From Micromonospora sp. Llam0 (lineage in GTDB: Bacteria; Actinomycetota; Actinomycetes; Mycobacteriales; Micromonosporaceae), in NCBI RefSeq assembly GCF_003751085.1, contig NZ_RJJY01000001.1, positions 806,001 to 870,000 of the forward strand: DNA of 64,000 bases, in the 5' to 3' direction. Under the pieces are notes generated by a model. It was not told the origin of the DNA and did no database searches. It saw only the letters and a list, made by a program, of their open reading frames with translations. How positions within the stretch are numbered: the stretch's first letter is position 1; each line of letters begins with the position of its first letter. A program made the translations under genes and the position numbers. Positions 24,470-35,352 of this stretch are shown piece after piece.

Positions 24470-25489
24470 TCACCGCCACGCCGTACTCTCCTGCCCGGCC
24501 GCCGAGAGGCTGAGCGCCCGGTGCAGCAGCCGGGCGTCGCCGAGCATCGCCCGCAGCCGTCGCTCCAGCCCGGCGATCGGCACCAGGTTCTGCGGTGCCC
24601 GGGGGTCCTTGTACGGAGCGGAGGCGAACCGGGGCAGCGTCGCCAGCGAGAGGTCGGCCAGCGCGATCGCCGCCTGCGGCGTCAGGTCGGGCCGGCACTC
24701 CACCCGGACGATGCCCGCCCACGGCGCGCCGCGTGGCCCCGGCAGCCGCAGATACCACGAGTAGCTGCGCCACCGGGTGCCGTGCCGGAACACCGGGCTA
24801 CGCTCGGCCGGTCGTAGCCCGGTCACCACCGGAAGCAAGTTGGCCGGCAGGTACGTCCTACTGACCGACTTGATGTAGCCGACGGTGTTCGGCAGCTGAC
24901 GGCCGCGCAGCGGACCGTCCACCACCAGCAGATCCGCCGGGTCGTCCGGGCCGTCGGCGCGGGCCTGCTCGGAGACGGCGATTTCCAGCGCGGCCAGCGC
25001 CGGCTGCACCACCTGCGGCAACGTCGCTGGATCCGGGTGGTCGACCCGCCGCGCCGGGTAGCGGATCTGCCCGACGGTCAGGTCGGTCGCGGCGGCGCTC
25101 GGGGTGAACAGCCCTCGCTCCGGGCGAGCTCCGGCCAACGTCGCCGCCCCCCGCCGCAGGTCGCAGCGGACCACACCGGCCGCGTACGAGGCGGCAATCG
25201 CCGGATAGGACACCCCGTCCGGTTCGTCGCTCCACAACGAGGCGTCGATCCGACGCACCCCGTCGACCAGCAGCACCACGTCCGGAGCCCGCACCTCGGC
25301 CGGCTGCCGCAACGCCTGCCAAGCGGCCGGATCCAGCTCCACGGCGAGATCGGTGCCGTCCGACCCGTCGTCGTTCCCGCCCGGCGCACCCGCTTCGGGT
25401 GCTTCGAACGACGTGCCGTAGCCGGGCTGCCAGCCCTCGACGAACCAGCGGACCCCGGTGGCCGGCCGGCCCGTCACGGTCGCGGTCAC
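24470..25489 (-). CDS. nurA: NurA-type DNA-end-resection nuclease
   Basis: NurA is a Mn-dependent 5'-3' exonuclease and ssDNA endonuclease that works with the HerA translocase. It has 339 aa. The fold shows the family's first metal aspartate D76 (VVLLVDGVRRIDA), a glutamate on the intermediate helix (E169 or E174), and D191 (LLVVDGPLRGR), followed by GYIKSVSRTYLP. The E174-D191 spacing equals that of the archaeal enzyme. C-terminal VRVECRPDLTP and a conserved basic helix complete the domain. The GTG start overlaps the stop of sbcC (GTGA). The setting behind herA, sbcD and sbcC strongly supports the call; sequence identity to characterised NurA is probably low. Confidence 0.83.
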   Translation of the reverse strand: MTATVTGRPATGVRWFVEGWQPGYGTSFEAPEAGAPGGNDDGSDGTDLAVELDPAAWQALRQPAEVRAPDVVLLVDGVRRIDASLWSDEPDGVSYPAIAASYAAGVVRCDLRRGAATLAGARPERGLFTPSAAATDLTVGQIRYPARRVDHPDPATLPQVVQPALAALEIAVSEQARADGPDDPADLLVVDGPLRGRQLPNTVGYIKSVSRTYLPANLLPVVTGLRPAERSPVFRHGTRWRSYSWYLRLPGPRGAPWAGIVRVECRPDLTPQAAIALADLSLATLPRFASAPYKDPRAPQNLVPIAGLERRLRAMLGDARLLHRALSLSAAGQESTAWR

Positions 25490-27975
25490 AGCCCGCTCCG
25501 CCGGACCCGGGCCGTACGGGCGTCCTTGCTGACCTCGAACCGGACCGGCACCCGCTCGGCCAACGCCGGGACGTGGGTCACCAGGCCGACCATCCGGTCG
25601 CCCCGGGCGGCGAGCCCTTCCAGGGTCGCGGCGACGGTGTCCAGAGTGGCCGCGTCCAGTGAGCCGAAGCCCTCGTCCAGCACGATCGACTCCAAACTGG
25701 CGGCGCTGGCCGACATCCCGGCCAGTTGCTCCGACAACGACAGGGCGAGCGCCAGCGACGCCTGGAAGGTCTCCCCCCCGGACAGGGTGCGTACCCCGCG
25801 GCGCAGTCCGGCGTCGTGGTGGTCGACGACGAAGAACTCACCGGCGTCGTGCACCAGCTCGTACTGACCGGAGGAGAGCTCCCGCAGGATCCGCGACGCG
25901 CCGTCGACCAGCAGATCCAGCGCCTCGACCAGCAGCCACCGCTCGAAGTTGTTGGCCCGCAGGTGCCCGGCCAACGTCCGGGCCAGCTGGGCCTGCCGCT
26001 CCTGGTCGGCCCGCCTGCCGCGCAGCTCACCTGCCTGGGCGAACCGTTCGGTGACCCGTTCGTGGTCGGTCTGCGCCCGCTGGACCACCAGCGCGGCCGC
26101 CTGCCGGTAGCCGGCCGGATCGGCACCGGCCGGCGGTGACATCCCGGCGGCGACGAACAGTTCGTCGATGTCGGTGGCGACGCCGCTGGCCGCGTCCCGG
26201 GCCGAAGCCAGCCGACCGTCCGCCTCCGCCCGCGCCGTACGGCGCTCGGCGAGCAACTGGTGCGCCCAGTCGGTCAGCAGCGCCCACGCCGCGGCCAGAT
26301 CGGTGCGGTCGGCGGCCGGTGGTGCCAGCCGGGCGACGGCGTCCCGACCGGCGTCGAACTCCCGCCAGCCGGCCTGCAGCCGCTGTTCGCCGGTCACGGC
26401 GGCGCGCTGCGCCTGACGGGCCGCCTCCCGGGCCCGGCGGACCTGGCCACCGGCGTCGTCGAGGGCGCGCTGCAACCGGTCGACCGTGCCCAGGTCGGTG
26501 CGCAACGCGTCGGCGCCGGGCGAGTCGGACAACCGGGCGTCGAGCTGCGCCAACCGGGTGGTCAGCTGCTCGGCCCGCACCCTGGCCCGGTCGACGGCCC
26601 GATCCACCCCGCGCAGCGACTGCTCGGCGTCGGCGACCGCCTGGCGGGCCTGATCGGCGGCGGCCCGGGCGGCCTGACCGGCGGACTTCGCCTCGGCGAC
26701 CCGGGACCCGGCCGGCACCGGCGGCACCGTGCTCACCGGCTGGGCGCAGACCGGACAGTCCGCCCCGGCGACGAGATCGTGGCGTAACGCGGCGGCCAGG
26801 TCGGCGGACTGCGCCTCCTGGTACGCCTGCCGGGCACGGTCCAACTCGAGGTCCGCCGCCTCGGCGGCGGACCGGGCCGACCGCAGCGCCGCCTGGCTGG
26901 CGACCTGCTCGGCCTGCGCGGCGGCGAGCGCCGGAGCCAGCTCGGCCGATTCGGTGGCGACCCGGTCCCGTTCGGCGTGTGTCTGCAGCAGCAGCCGCCG
27001 GTCGGCCGGGTCACCGATGGCGGCCAGCTCGGCGCGGACCTTCTCCTCGCGTTCCTCGGCGTCGGCGACGGCCCGGTCCGCGTCGGCGGCGGCGACCCGG
27101 GCGGCCGCCGCCTGATCGGCCAGCCGGGCGGCGGCCGCCGGGGCGGCGACGCCGGCCAACAGCCCGATCTCGTCGTCCAGGGCCGTCACCTGGTCGGCCG
27201 CGGTCGCCACCGCCTGCTGGGCCTGCGTCAACCGGGGCAGCGTGGCGTCGACCGAGGTCGCCAACGCCCGCATCGCGTCGACCTGACCCGCCGCGGCCGC
27301 CACCGCCGCTTCGTCGGCGTCGGAGAGCCCGCCGAGCAACTGGTCCACCGCCGCCACCGCCGCCTCGGCGGCCCCCGCCCGGGCGGTGGCCCGCTCCCGG
27401 ACCCGTTCGTAGACGTGCAGCCCGAGCAGGTTGACCAGGATCTGCTGCCGGGTGGCCGGCTTGGCGTGCAGGAAGTCGGCGAACCGGCCCTGCGGCAGCA
27501 GTACGCAGGTGGTGAACTGCTCGTACGGCAGCCCAACCGCGTCCAGCACGGCCTGCTCCATCTCTGCGGGCGTGCCGGCCAGCACCTCGCCGAGATCGTC
27601 CGGGCTCATCCCGGTGTCCAGCCGGGTCACGTCGAACCCGGGCGGCATCAACTGCAGGCCTGCGTTGCCGGTCTTGACCGCGCCCCGCGCGTCGCGACGG
27701 ATCACCCGGGTGGCGACGTAGCGGCTGCCGGCGCTCTCGAACACCAGCCGTACCCGGGCCTCGGTGGCCGACGGCGCCAGCGCGGATGCGATCCCCCGGC
27801 TGCTGCCCCAACGCGGCACCACGCCGTACAGGGCGAAACAGATCGCGTCGAGGACGCTGGACTTGCCCGACCCGGTAGGCCCGACGAGGGCGAAGAAGTC
27901 GGCGTCGGTGAAGTCGACCGTGGTCTCCACTCGGAACACGGTGAATCCGGCCAGGTCCAGCCGCAGCGGCCTCAC
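25486..27975 (-). CDS. sbcC: SbcC/Rad50-type SMC ATPase
   Basis: This is the ATPase arm of the Mre11-Rad50 (SbcCD) complex that tethers and processes DNA ends and hairpins. It has 829 aa, shorter than E. coli SbcC and closer to archaeal Rad50. Walker A is GPTGSGKSS (residues 32-40). Long Ala-rich coiled coils flank the zinc hook CPVC near residue 406. The ABC signature LSGGETFQASLALALSLSEQ (near 730) and Walker B SIVLDEGFGSLD close the second half of the ATPase head. ATGA overlap with sbcD upstream and GTGA overlap with nurA downstream tie the three genes together. Confidence 0.93.
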   Translation of the reverse strand: MRPLRLDLAGFTVFRVETTVDFTDADFFALVGPTGSGKSSVLDAICFALYGVVPRWGSSRGIASALAPSATEARVRLVFESAGSRYVATRVIRRDARGAVKTGNAGLQLMPPGFDVTRLDTGMSPDDLGEVLAGTPAEMEQAVLDAVGLPYEQFTTCVLLPQGRFADFLHAKPATRQQILVNLLGLHVYERVRERATARAGAAEAAVAAVDQLLGGLSDADEAAVAAAAGQVDAMRALATSVDATLPRLTQAQQAVATAADQVTALDDEIGLLAGVAAPAAAARLADQAAAARVAAADADRAVADAEEREEKVRAELAAIGDPADRRLLLQTHAERDRVATESAELAPALAAAQAEQVASQAALRSARSAAEAADLELDRARQAYQEAQSADLAAALRHDLVAGADCPVCAQPVSTVPPVPAGSRVAEAKSAGQAARAAADQARQAVADAEQSLRGVDRAVDRARVRAEQLTTRLAQLDARLSDSPGADALRTDLGTVDRLQRALDDAGGQVRRAREAARQAQRAAVTGEQRLQAGWREFDAGRDAVARLAPPAADRTDLAAAWALLTDWAHQLLAERRTARAEADGRLASARDAASGVATDIDELFVAAGMSPPAGADPAGYRQAAALVVQRAQTDHERVTERFAQAGELRGRRADQERQAQLARTLAGHLRANNFERWLLVEALDLLVDGASRILRELSSGQYELVHDAGEFFVVDHHDAGLRRGVRTLSGGETFQASLALALSLSEQLAGMSASAASLESIVLDEGFGSLDAATLDTVAATLEGLAARGDRMVGLVTHVPALAERVPVRFEVSKDARTARVRRSGL

Positions 27976-29129
27976 GACGAGGTCACCTCCTCGTACAGCG
28001 TGTCGAACAGGGTCCGTACGTCGTCGTCGCCGTGCCCGCGCGCGTCGAGGTAGTCGGCGAACAGCTGCCCGGGTGCCCGGCCGGCCCGCTGCGGGGTGTG
28101 CGTCGCGCCGGCGGCGGACGCGGACCGGGTGAACTCCGGGTCGATGCGCACGTCCAACGCCCGGGGCAGCAGCGCCTGCACCTCTTCGCGCAGCCCGGCC
28201 CGGGGTGCCTCCCGGATGAACACCCGCAGCCAGGCGTCGCCGTACTCGCCGGCGGCCAGTTCGTCGAGGGTGCCGCGGACGGTGCGCAGCGGGGTGGCCG
28301 CGTCCACCGGCACCTCGCGTACCCGGGCGGCGGTGCCGGCGGTGACGTCGACGATGCTGACCGACCCGACGTTGTCCTCCTCGCCGAAGTCGATGGGCAG
28401 CGGACTGCCGCTGTAGCGTACCGGGCAGGGCGCCTCAAGCTGCTGGGCGCGGTGCAGGTGGCCGAGCGCCACGTAGTGCGCCCCGGTCGGGAAGACGGTG
28501 GCCGGTACGGCGTACCCGAGAACGGTGTGCACCTCCCGCTCGCCGCCGCCGGACCGCCCGCCGACCACGGTCAGGTGGGCGGTGATCAGGTCGACCACAC
28601 CCGGCTCACCGAACCCTTCGGTGAGCCGGGCCAGCACCCGTCCGATGTGGTCGGCGTACGTCTGGTTGGCTTCGGCCGCGGTCAGCTGGTACATCTCGGT
28701 GGCCCGGACGGCGTACCGCTGGGACAGGAACGGCAGCGCGACCAGCCGCCACCGTTCGCCGTCGCCGGTGTTGCCGGTGATCACGTGCTCGTCCGGGTTG
28801 TCGCGGACCGTGCCGCGCAGGGTGATGCCGGCGGCGTCGGCCCACGGCCGCAGCGCGTCCAGTGCGGCCCCGTTGTCGTGGTTGCCGCCGATCGCCACCA
28901 CGTCGGCACCGGTGCCGCGCAGCGCGGTCAACGCCCGGGTGACCACCCGGGTGGCGTCCGGTCCGGGAGCGGAGGTGTCGTACAGGTCACCGGCGACGAT
29001 CACCAGGTCCGGGCGTTCGGTACGGGCAATCTCGACCACCCGGGCGAGCACCTGGATCTGCTCGGGCAACCGGGCCTGTCCCTTGAGGATCTTGCCGACG
29101 TGCCAGTCGGAGGTGTGCAGGATCCGCAT
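27972..29129 (-). CDS. sbcD: SbcD/Mre11-type exonuclease subunit
   Basis: This is the metallophosphoesterase nuclease partner of SbcC/Rad50. It has 385 aa. All phosphoesterase motifs are visible: MRILHTSDWHVG, VIVAGDLYDTS, AIGGNHDNGA, LITAHLTVVGG and VALGHLHRAQ. The C-terminal part is the Rad50-binding capping region. The ATG at 29129 is preceded by GAGGAGG at 9 nt; the long open frame upstream is antisense noise over herA. It starts 35 bp after herA and overlaps sbcC by 4 bp. Confidence 0.93.
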   Translation of the reverse strand: MRILHTSDWHVGKILKGQARLPEQIQVLARVVEIARTERPDLVIVAGDLYDTSAPGPDATRVVTRALTALRGTGADVVAIGGNHDNGAALDALRPWADAAGITLRGTVRDNPDEHVITGNTGDGERWRLVALPFLSQRYAVRATEMYQLTAAEANQTYADHIGRVLARLTEGFGEPGVVDLITAHLTVVGGRSGGGEREVHTVLGYAVPATVFPTGAHYVALGHLHRAQQLEAPCPVRYSGSPLPIDFGEEDNVGSVSIVDVTAGTAARVREVPVDAATPLRTVRGTLDELAAGEYGDAWLRVFIREAPRAGLREEVQALLPRALDVRIDPEFTRSASAAGATHTPQRAGRAPGQLFADYLDARGHGDDDVRTLFDTLYEEVTSS

Positions 29130-29164
29130 CCGGGGGAACCTCCTCGACCTCGGGGTCAGAACGG

Positions 29165-30961
<1,797 letters not shown>

Positions 30962-31054
30962 CCTGCCCCACGGGTACGACCAGTACGGCATCCGACTCGG
31001 CCCGGCCGGCCGAATTCCCCGGTGGTGGGTTTCGGTCGACCGGATCCGCCGCCT

Positions 31055-31912
31055 TCAGGTGATCGTGTCCTTACTTGTGGTGACCGTCGATGGTGGTCGG
31101 GTCGGCCCGGGCGTAGCGGCCCGGGTGTAGCGGAGCAGCAGCGTGCCGTCGTCGGCGACCAGCACCTGGCCCAGCCGTAGCTGCCGCACCGGGCTGGCCG
31201 GACCCGCGCTGATCCGGCCGGCACCGGCGCCGGCGAGCAGTGGGGAGACCGTCAGACAGAGCTCGTCGACCAGGTCGGCGGCGGTCAGCGAACCGAGCAG
31301 CACCGGGCCGCCCTCGCAGAGCAGCCGACGGTGGCCGCGGGCACGCAGCTGGCTCAGCCCGGCGGTCAGGTCGAGGGCGCGCTCGCCGGCCGGGACGATC
31401 TCCGCGACCCGGGCCAGTCGACGTCGCCGGTCGGCCGGCGCGTCGGTCGTGGTGAGCACGATCGGCCGCGCCGGTGCGTCGGCCAGGGCCGGTTGGTCCG
31501 GGTCGAGATCGAGCGAGGCGGAGACGACGACCAGGGTGGGGTGGGTGGGTAGACCGTGCTGCCGGCGCCAGCGGCGGCGCCGGTCGTCCAGCCGCAGCGC
31601 CCGGTACTGCTCCTGGCGCAGGGTGCCGGCACCGACCAGCAGCGCGTCGCAGAGCATCCGCAGTACGCCGAAGACCCGCTTGTCCGCGCGTCCGGACAAC
31701 CCGGCGGACCGGCCGGCCACCGCGACCGCCCCGTCCACGCTGGTCACGAAGTTCACCCTGAGGTGATCGTGGGCCGCGACGGCGTACGCCTCGATCAGGG
31801 CTGGGTCGTCCAGCGCGGACCCGGCCGGCTGTGGCCCGAACCTGCGGACCGGCGGGTCCGGTGCCGACGGGTCCAGAGCCGGCATGTCCGGGGCCGGTGG
31901 GTGGTCGGTCAC
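31055..31912 (-). CDS. Pyrimidine reductase family protein (RibD C-terminal domain)
   Basis: This is an NADPH-dependent reductase with the dihydrofolate-reductase-like fold of the RibD C-terminal domain. The real substrate is unknown; it could act in riboflavin synthesis or on another pyrimidine or pterin. It has 285 aa. Visible motifs are RVNFVTSVDGAVAVAGRSAG near residue 53, DALLVGAGTLRQEQYR and HRRLLCEGGPVLLGSL. There is no deaminase domain. The first ~30 residues are Pro/Asp-rich. It could be cotranscribed with herA (93-bp gap), but a separate herA promoter is equally possible. Confidence 0.85.
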   Translation of the reverse strand: MTDHPPAPDMPALDPSAPDPPVRRFGPQPAGSALDDPALIEAYAVAAHDHLRVNFVTSVDGAVAVAGRSAGLSGRADKRVFGVLRMLCDALLVGAGTLRQEQYRALRLDDRRRRWRRQHGLPTHPTLVVVSASLDLDPDQPALADAPARPIVLTTTDAPADRRRRLARVAEIVPAGERALDLTAGLSQLRARGHRRLLCEGGPVLLGSLTAADLVDELCLTVSPLLAGAGAGRISAGPASPVRQLRLGQVLVADDGTLLLRYTRAATPGPTRPPSTVTTSKDTIT

Positions 31913-32060
31913 TCGCCGGCCGGACCGGTGACCGGTGGGGTCGGAGCGGGGGTACGGTGCTGGCAGTCGCGCCAGTTACCACCCCGACACCCATCGTGCT
32001 GGCCTCTCCGGCACGCAGCGCAGATCATGGGTTCGAGCCTAGGTCAGAGAAAGGGCGGCC

Positions 32061-32606
32061 ATGCCCCGTCAGATCTTCCACCTGCTGGTCACCCTGTCCG
32101 ACATCGCGCCGCCGGTATGGCGCCGCGTCCAGGTGCCGGGCGGGTACACGCTCGACCGGGTGCACCGGGTGATTCAGCACGCGATGGGCTGGCGCGACTG
32201 CCACCTGCACTCGTTCGAGATCAACGGAGCACAGTACGGCGAGCCGGATCCGGCCGGCGAACTGCTGCTGCGTGACGAACTGGACACCCGGTTGGACGCC
32301 GTGGCCACCAAGGGGGCCCGGTTCCGCTACACGTACGACTTCGGTGACTGGTGGGAGCACGACGTCGTCGTCGAGGACGTCACCGCGCCCGAACCGGACG
32401 TGCGCTATCCGCTCTGTGCCGACGGGGACCAGGCGTGCCCCCCGGAGGACGTCGGTGGTGCCTTCGGGTACACCGAGTTCCGGGCGGCGATCGCCGATCC
32501 GGCGCATCCGCGGCACGCCGAGATGGCCGACTGGGTGAGCGCGACGTTCGATCGGTTCGGGTTCGACCCGGCGCGGGTCACCACCCTGCTGCGCCGGCTG
32601 ACCTGA
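32061..32606 (+). CDS. Plasmid pRiA4b ORF-3 family protein
   Basis: This 181-aa protein is of the pRiA4b ORF-3/IS1096 TnpR-like family, named for proteins first seen on plasmids and as transposon passengers; the function is unknown. It starts RQIFHLLVTLSDIAPPVWRR and contains FRYTYDFGDWWEHDVVVED, YPLCADGDQACPPEDVGG and GYTEFRAAI, all family signatures. The DxGDxWxH segment and the Cys pair suggest metal binding. No transposase, terminal repeat or other mobile gene is nearby, so it looks like a resident chromosomal copy. GAGAAAGGG precedes the ATG. Confidence 0.87.
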   Translation: MPRQIFHLLVTLSDIAPPVWRRVQVPGGYTLDRVHRVIQHAMGWRDCHLHSFEINGAQYGEPDPAGELLLRDELDTRLDAVATKGARFRYTYDFGDWWEHDVVVEDVTAPEPDVRYPLCADGDQACPPEDVGGAFGYTEFRAAIADPAHPRHAEMADWVSATFDRFGFDPARVTTLLRRLT

Positions 32607-32687
32607 CCACCAGGCGGCCTGACCACCCGGTCGGCCGGGCCGACCCGAATCTGACCCGGGAGCACCCGGGATCCGGCAGTAACGAAA

Positions 32688-32701
32688 TGGGAACGCTCCC
32701 A
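32688..32701. promoter_or_regulatory. CelR/CebR-type operator, upstream copy
   Basis: TGGGAACGCTCCCA, one base off the 14-bp palindrome TGGGAGCGCTCCCA known as the binding site of CelR (Thermobifida) and CebR (Streptomyces). It ends 8 bp before the -35 box of the cebE promoter. Confidence 0.8.
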
Positions 32702-32709
32702 TCGGCCCC

Positions 32710-32738
32710 TTGACACCTCCGAAACCTCCCGGCAATCT
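32710..32738 (+). promoter_or_regulatory. cebE promoter
   Basis: -35 TTGACA (32710-32715), 17-bp spacer, weak -10 CAATCT (32733-32738). One operator lies just upstream and one covers the expected transcription start. Confidence 0.5.
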
Positions 32739-32740
32739 CA

Positions 32741-32754
32741 TGGGAGCGCTCCCG
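32741..32754. promoter_or_regulatory. CelR/CebR-type operator, downstream copy
   Basis: TGGGAGCGCTCCCG, one base off the consensus at the last position. It lies right behind the -10 box, so a bound repressor would block initiation. Confidence 0.8.
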
Positions 32755-32920
32755 GCCGGGGTGAGTGAGATCCACGTCACTTGCTTGACCAACCGCGGAG
32801 CGCGGTCGTGCAGTGCCCGCTCCCCGGCGACGGACCCCTTTCGCCAACGCAGTTCCCGTTGTCGCGGCGGACACCACACGGTCACCCCCCACCACGAAAG
32901 CGACCTTGAGAGGGGTCAGG

Positions 32921-34222
32921 ATGAGCGTCACGCTCCGGCGGTACGCCGCAGTCGCACTCGCCTCCGCTGTCATGTTGACGGCCACGGCCTGCGGCTCCGA
33001 CGACGCCGATTCAGATCCGGACGGCCCGATCACCCTGGTCGTCGACATCTTCGGCGACGCAGGCTTCGGATACGACGAGTTGATCGAGCAGTACGAGGCC
33101 GACAACCCGAACGTCACTGTCCAGCAGCGAGGCGTGGGCCTCGGCCTCGGCGACTACAACACCCGACTCACCCAGCAGATCACCGCCGGCTCCGGCGCCG
33201 GGGACGTGGTGGCGATCGAAGAGGGCACGATGTCGCAGTTCTTCGCCCAGGCCGACAAGTTCGTCGACCTCGGTGAGCACGGCGCCAACGAGCTCGAGGG
33301 CAACTTCCTGCCGTGGAAGTGGGAAGCCGGCGTGCTGCCCGACGGCAAGGTGCTCGGCCTCGGCACCGACGTCGGCGGGATGGCGCTGTGCTACCGCTCG
33401 GACCTGTTCGAGGCGGCGGGTCTGCCGACCGACCGGGAAGAGGTCGGCGCGCTCTGGTCGAGCTGGGACGACTTCATCGAGGTCGGCCAGGAGTTCAAGG
33501 AGGCCACGCCGGACAAGGCGTTCGTCGACTCGGCGACCAGCTTCTACAACCTGGTGCTGAGCCAGATCGCCGGTGCGGGCACCGGGTACACCTACTACGA
33601 CACGGGCAACCAGTTCGTGATGGAGAGCAACCCGGACGTGAAGGCGGCGTTCGACCTCACCACCGACATGATCGAGGCCGGGCTGTCGAACAACCTGCAG
33701 TCGTTCTCCAACGAGTGGAACGCCGGCTTCAAGAACGCGACCTTCGCCACCATCGCCTGCCCGGCCTGGATGACCGGTGTCATCGAGGGCCAGGCCGGCC
33801 CGGAGGCCGCCGGCAAGTGGGACATCGCCAAGGCGCCGGGTAACGGCGGCAACTGGGGCGGTTCGTTCCTGGCGGTGCCGACCTCCAGCAAGTACCAGGC
33901 CGCCGCCGCCGAGTTGGTCAAGTACCTGACCAGCCCGGATGGCCACATCGCCGCCTTCGAAGCGGTCGGCAACCTGCCGTCCTCGCCGCAGGCGCTGGCC
34001 GACCCGAAGGTCGCCGAGGCGGTCAACGAGTACTTCTCCGACGCCCCGACCGGCGAGATCTTCGCCGCCGGTGCCAGTGAGCTCAAGCCGGTCTACCTCG
34101 GCCCGAAGAACCAGGCGGTCCGTACCGCGGTGGAGAACGCACTGCGGGCGGTCGAGCAGGGCCAGTCGCCGGACGAGGGGTGGCAGGACGCCATCACGAA
34201 CGGCACGGCCGCCGGCCGGTAA
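32921..34222 (+). CDS. cebE: Cellobiose/cellodextrin ABC transporter, solute-binding lipoprotein
   Basis: This extracellular family-1 solute-binding protein feeds the CebFG permease. It has 433 aa: signal peptide with lipobox TATAC (LTATACGS), then the mature protein with ITLVVDIFGDAGFGYDELI and central AGSGAGDVVAIEEG and YRSDLFEAAGLPTD typical of oligosaccharide-binding members. The cellobiose assignment rests on the operators, the downstream beta-glucosidase and the LacI regulator. The ATG at 32921 follows GAGAGGGG. A perfect hairpin after the gene would favour its overexpression relative to the permeases. The ATPase (usually a shared MsiK) is not in the window. Confidence 0.9.
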   Translation: MSVTLRRYAAVALASAVMLTATACGSDDADSDPDGPITLVVDIFGDAGFGYDELIEQYEADNPNVTVQQRGVGLGLGDYNTRLTQQITAGSGAGDVVAIEEGTMSQFFAQADKFVDLGEHGANELEGNFLPWKWEAGVLPDGKVLGLGTDVGGMALCYRSDLFEAAGLPTDREEVGALWSSWDDFIEVGQEFKEATPDKAFVDSATSFYNLVLSQIAGAGTGYTYYDTGNQFVMESNPDVKAAFDLTTDMIEAGLSNNLQSFSNEWNAGFKNATFATIACPAWMTGVIEGQAGPEAAGKWDIAKAPGNGGNWGGSFLAVPTSSKYQAAAAELVKYLTSPDGHIAAFEAVGNLPSSPQALADPKVAEAVNEYFSDAPTGEIFAAGASELKPVYLGPKNQAVRTAVENALRAVEQGQSPDEGWQDAITNGTAAGR

Positions 34223-34236
34223 AGCGGTGTGACAAA

Positions 34237-34281
34237 CGGGTGAGATGGCGCCGGCAGGACCTGCCGGCGCCATCTCACCCG
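34237..34281 (+). repeat. Perfect 22-bp inverted repeat between cebE and cebF
   Basis: The left arm is 34237-34258, the centre A34259 and the right arm 34260-34281, fully complementary. It starts 14 bp after the cebE stop and ends 78 bp before cebF. In transporter operons such hairpins terminate most transcripts and protect the upstream mRNA, which gives more binding protein than permease. Confidence 0.8.
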
Positions 34282-34359
34282 CCGCGTCGCGGTGCCAGCG
34301 GCGCGTTGACCTCCCTGGCCGACGTCGGCCGGCCGCCGTACAACTGAAGGACTTTCCCG

Positions 34360-35346
34360 ATGAGCCTGGAGCTAGACACCCCCGCGTCGGCGCAGCCGCG
34401 CGGCCACCGGGCGGGTCCGGCCGGCGGTGGGGCGGCCCGGCGCCGCTCGCTGACCCGACTGGACCTCAGACTTTCCCCCTACCTCTACGTCCTGCCGTTC
34501 TTCGTGATCTTCGCGATCTTCGGCGTCTACCCGATCGTCTACACCGTCTGGATCGCGCTGACCGACCGGTCGCCGCTCAACGCCGAGATCACCTTCGTCG
34601 GCCTGGACAACTTCGTCCGGCTGATCACCGACGACCCGCAGTTCTGGAACGCCGTCTACAACACGTTCGGCATGTTCCTGATGTCCACCGTCCCGCAGTT
34701 GCTGATCGCGCTGATGCTGGCCAACGCGCTGAACCGGCGAATCAAGGGACAGACATTCTTCCGGCTGGCCATCGCCATGCCGATCATCACCTCGACCGCG
34801 GTCGTCGCGCTGATCTTCTCCATGATCTACGCGCGGGACTTCGGCCTGGTCAACTGGTTGCTGTCGCTGTTCGGCGTCGAACCGGTCGACTTCCGGGCGA
34901 GCAAGCTCGGGTCCTGGTTCGCCATCTCCACCATGGTCGACTGGCGGTGGATCGGCTACAACGCGCTGATCTACCTGGCCGCGATGCAGGCGATCTCGAA
35001 GGACATGTACGAGGCCGCCGCGCTCGACGGTGCCTCGCGGACCCGGCAGTTCTGGTCGATCACCGTGCCGCAGCTGCGACCCACCATCATCTTCACCCTG
35101 ATCATCTCGACGATCGGCGGACTGCAGCTGTTCACCGAGCCGCTGCTGTTCACCAGCGGACCCGGCGGCATCTCCGGCGGTTCCCAGGGTCAGTTCCAGA
35201 CGATCACCATGTATCTGCTCGACGTCATGAACCAGCGGTTCCAGTGGGGCTACGCGGGCGCCGTATCGCTGCTGCTCTTCCTGCTCATCGCGTTCATGTC
35301 GCTGGTCAACTATCTGCTGGCCCGCCGGATCAGCTCGGACAAGTGA
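34360..35346 (+). CDS. cebF: Cellobiose ABC transporter permease
   Basis: This inner-membrane permease subunit of a CUT1 sugar importer has 328 aa. A cytoplasmic tail of about 40 residues precedes six transmembrane helices, beginning YLYVLPFFVIFAIFGVYPIV. The EAA loop that contacts the ATPase is YEAAALDGASRTRQFW. GAAGG precedes the ATG. It is followed 6 bp later by cebG, and together they form the transmembrane channel. Confidence 0.92.
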   Translation: MSLELDTPASAQPRGHRAGPAGGGAARRRSLTRLDLRLSPYLYVLPFFVIFAIFGVYPIVYTVWIALTDRSPLNAEITFVGLDNFVRLITDDPQFWNAVYNTFGMFLMSTVPQLLIALMLANALNRRIKGQTFFRLAIAMPIITSTAVVALIFSMIYARDFGLVNWLLSLFGVEPVDFRASKLGSWFAISTMVDWRWIGYNALIYLAAMQAISKDMYEAAALDGASRTRQFWSITVPQLRPTIIFTLIISTIGGLQLFTEPLLFTSGPGGISGGSQGQFQTITMYLLDVMNQRFQWGYAGAVSLLLFLLIAFMSLVNYLLARRISSDK

Positions 35347-35352
35347 GGCGCG

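Larger units (their letters stand above)
32607..32920. other. 314-bp control region upstream of cebE
   Basis: It contains two CelR/CebR-type operators (32688-32701, 32741-32754) around a promoter (32710-32738), then a leader of about 165 nt in which I see no further structure or gene. Confidence 0.7.

Noticed and set aside
32028..32050. GGTTCGAGCC resembling a tRNA T-loop or att site
   Set aside because: The flanking bases do not form the T-stem and no acceptor or anticodon arm is present.
32061..32606. Mobile element, because the family was named after plasmid and IS passenger genes
   Set aside because: No transposase, inverted repeats, target duplication or change in base composition is seen around it.
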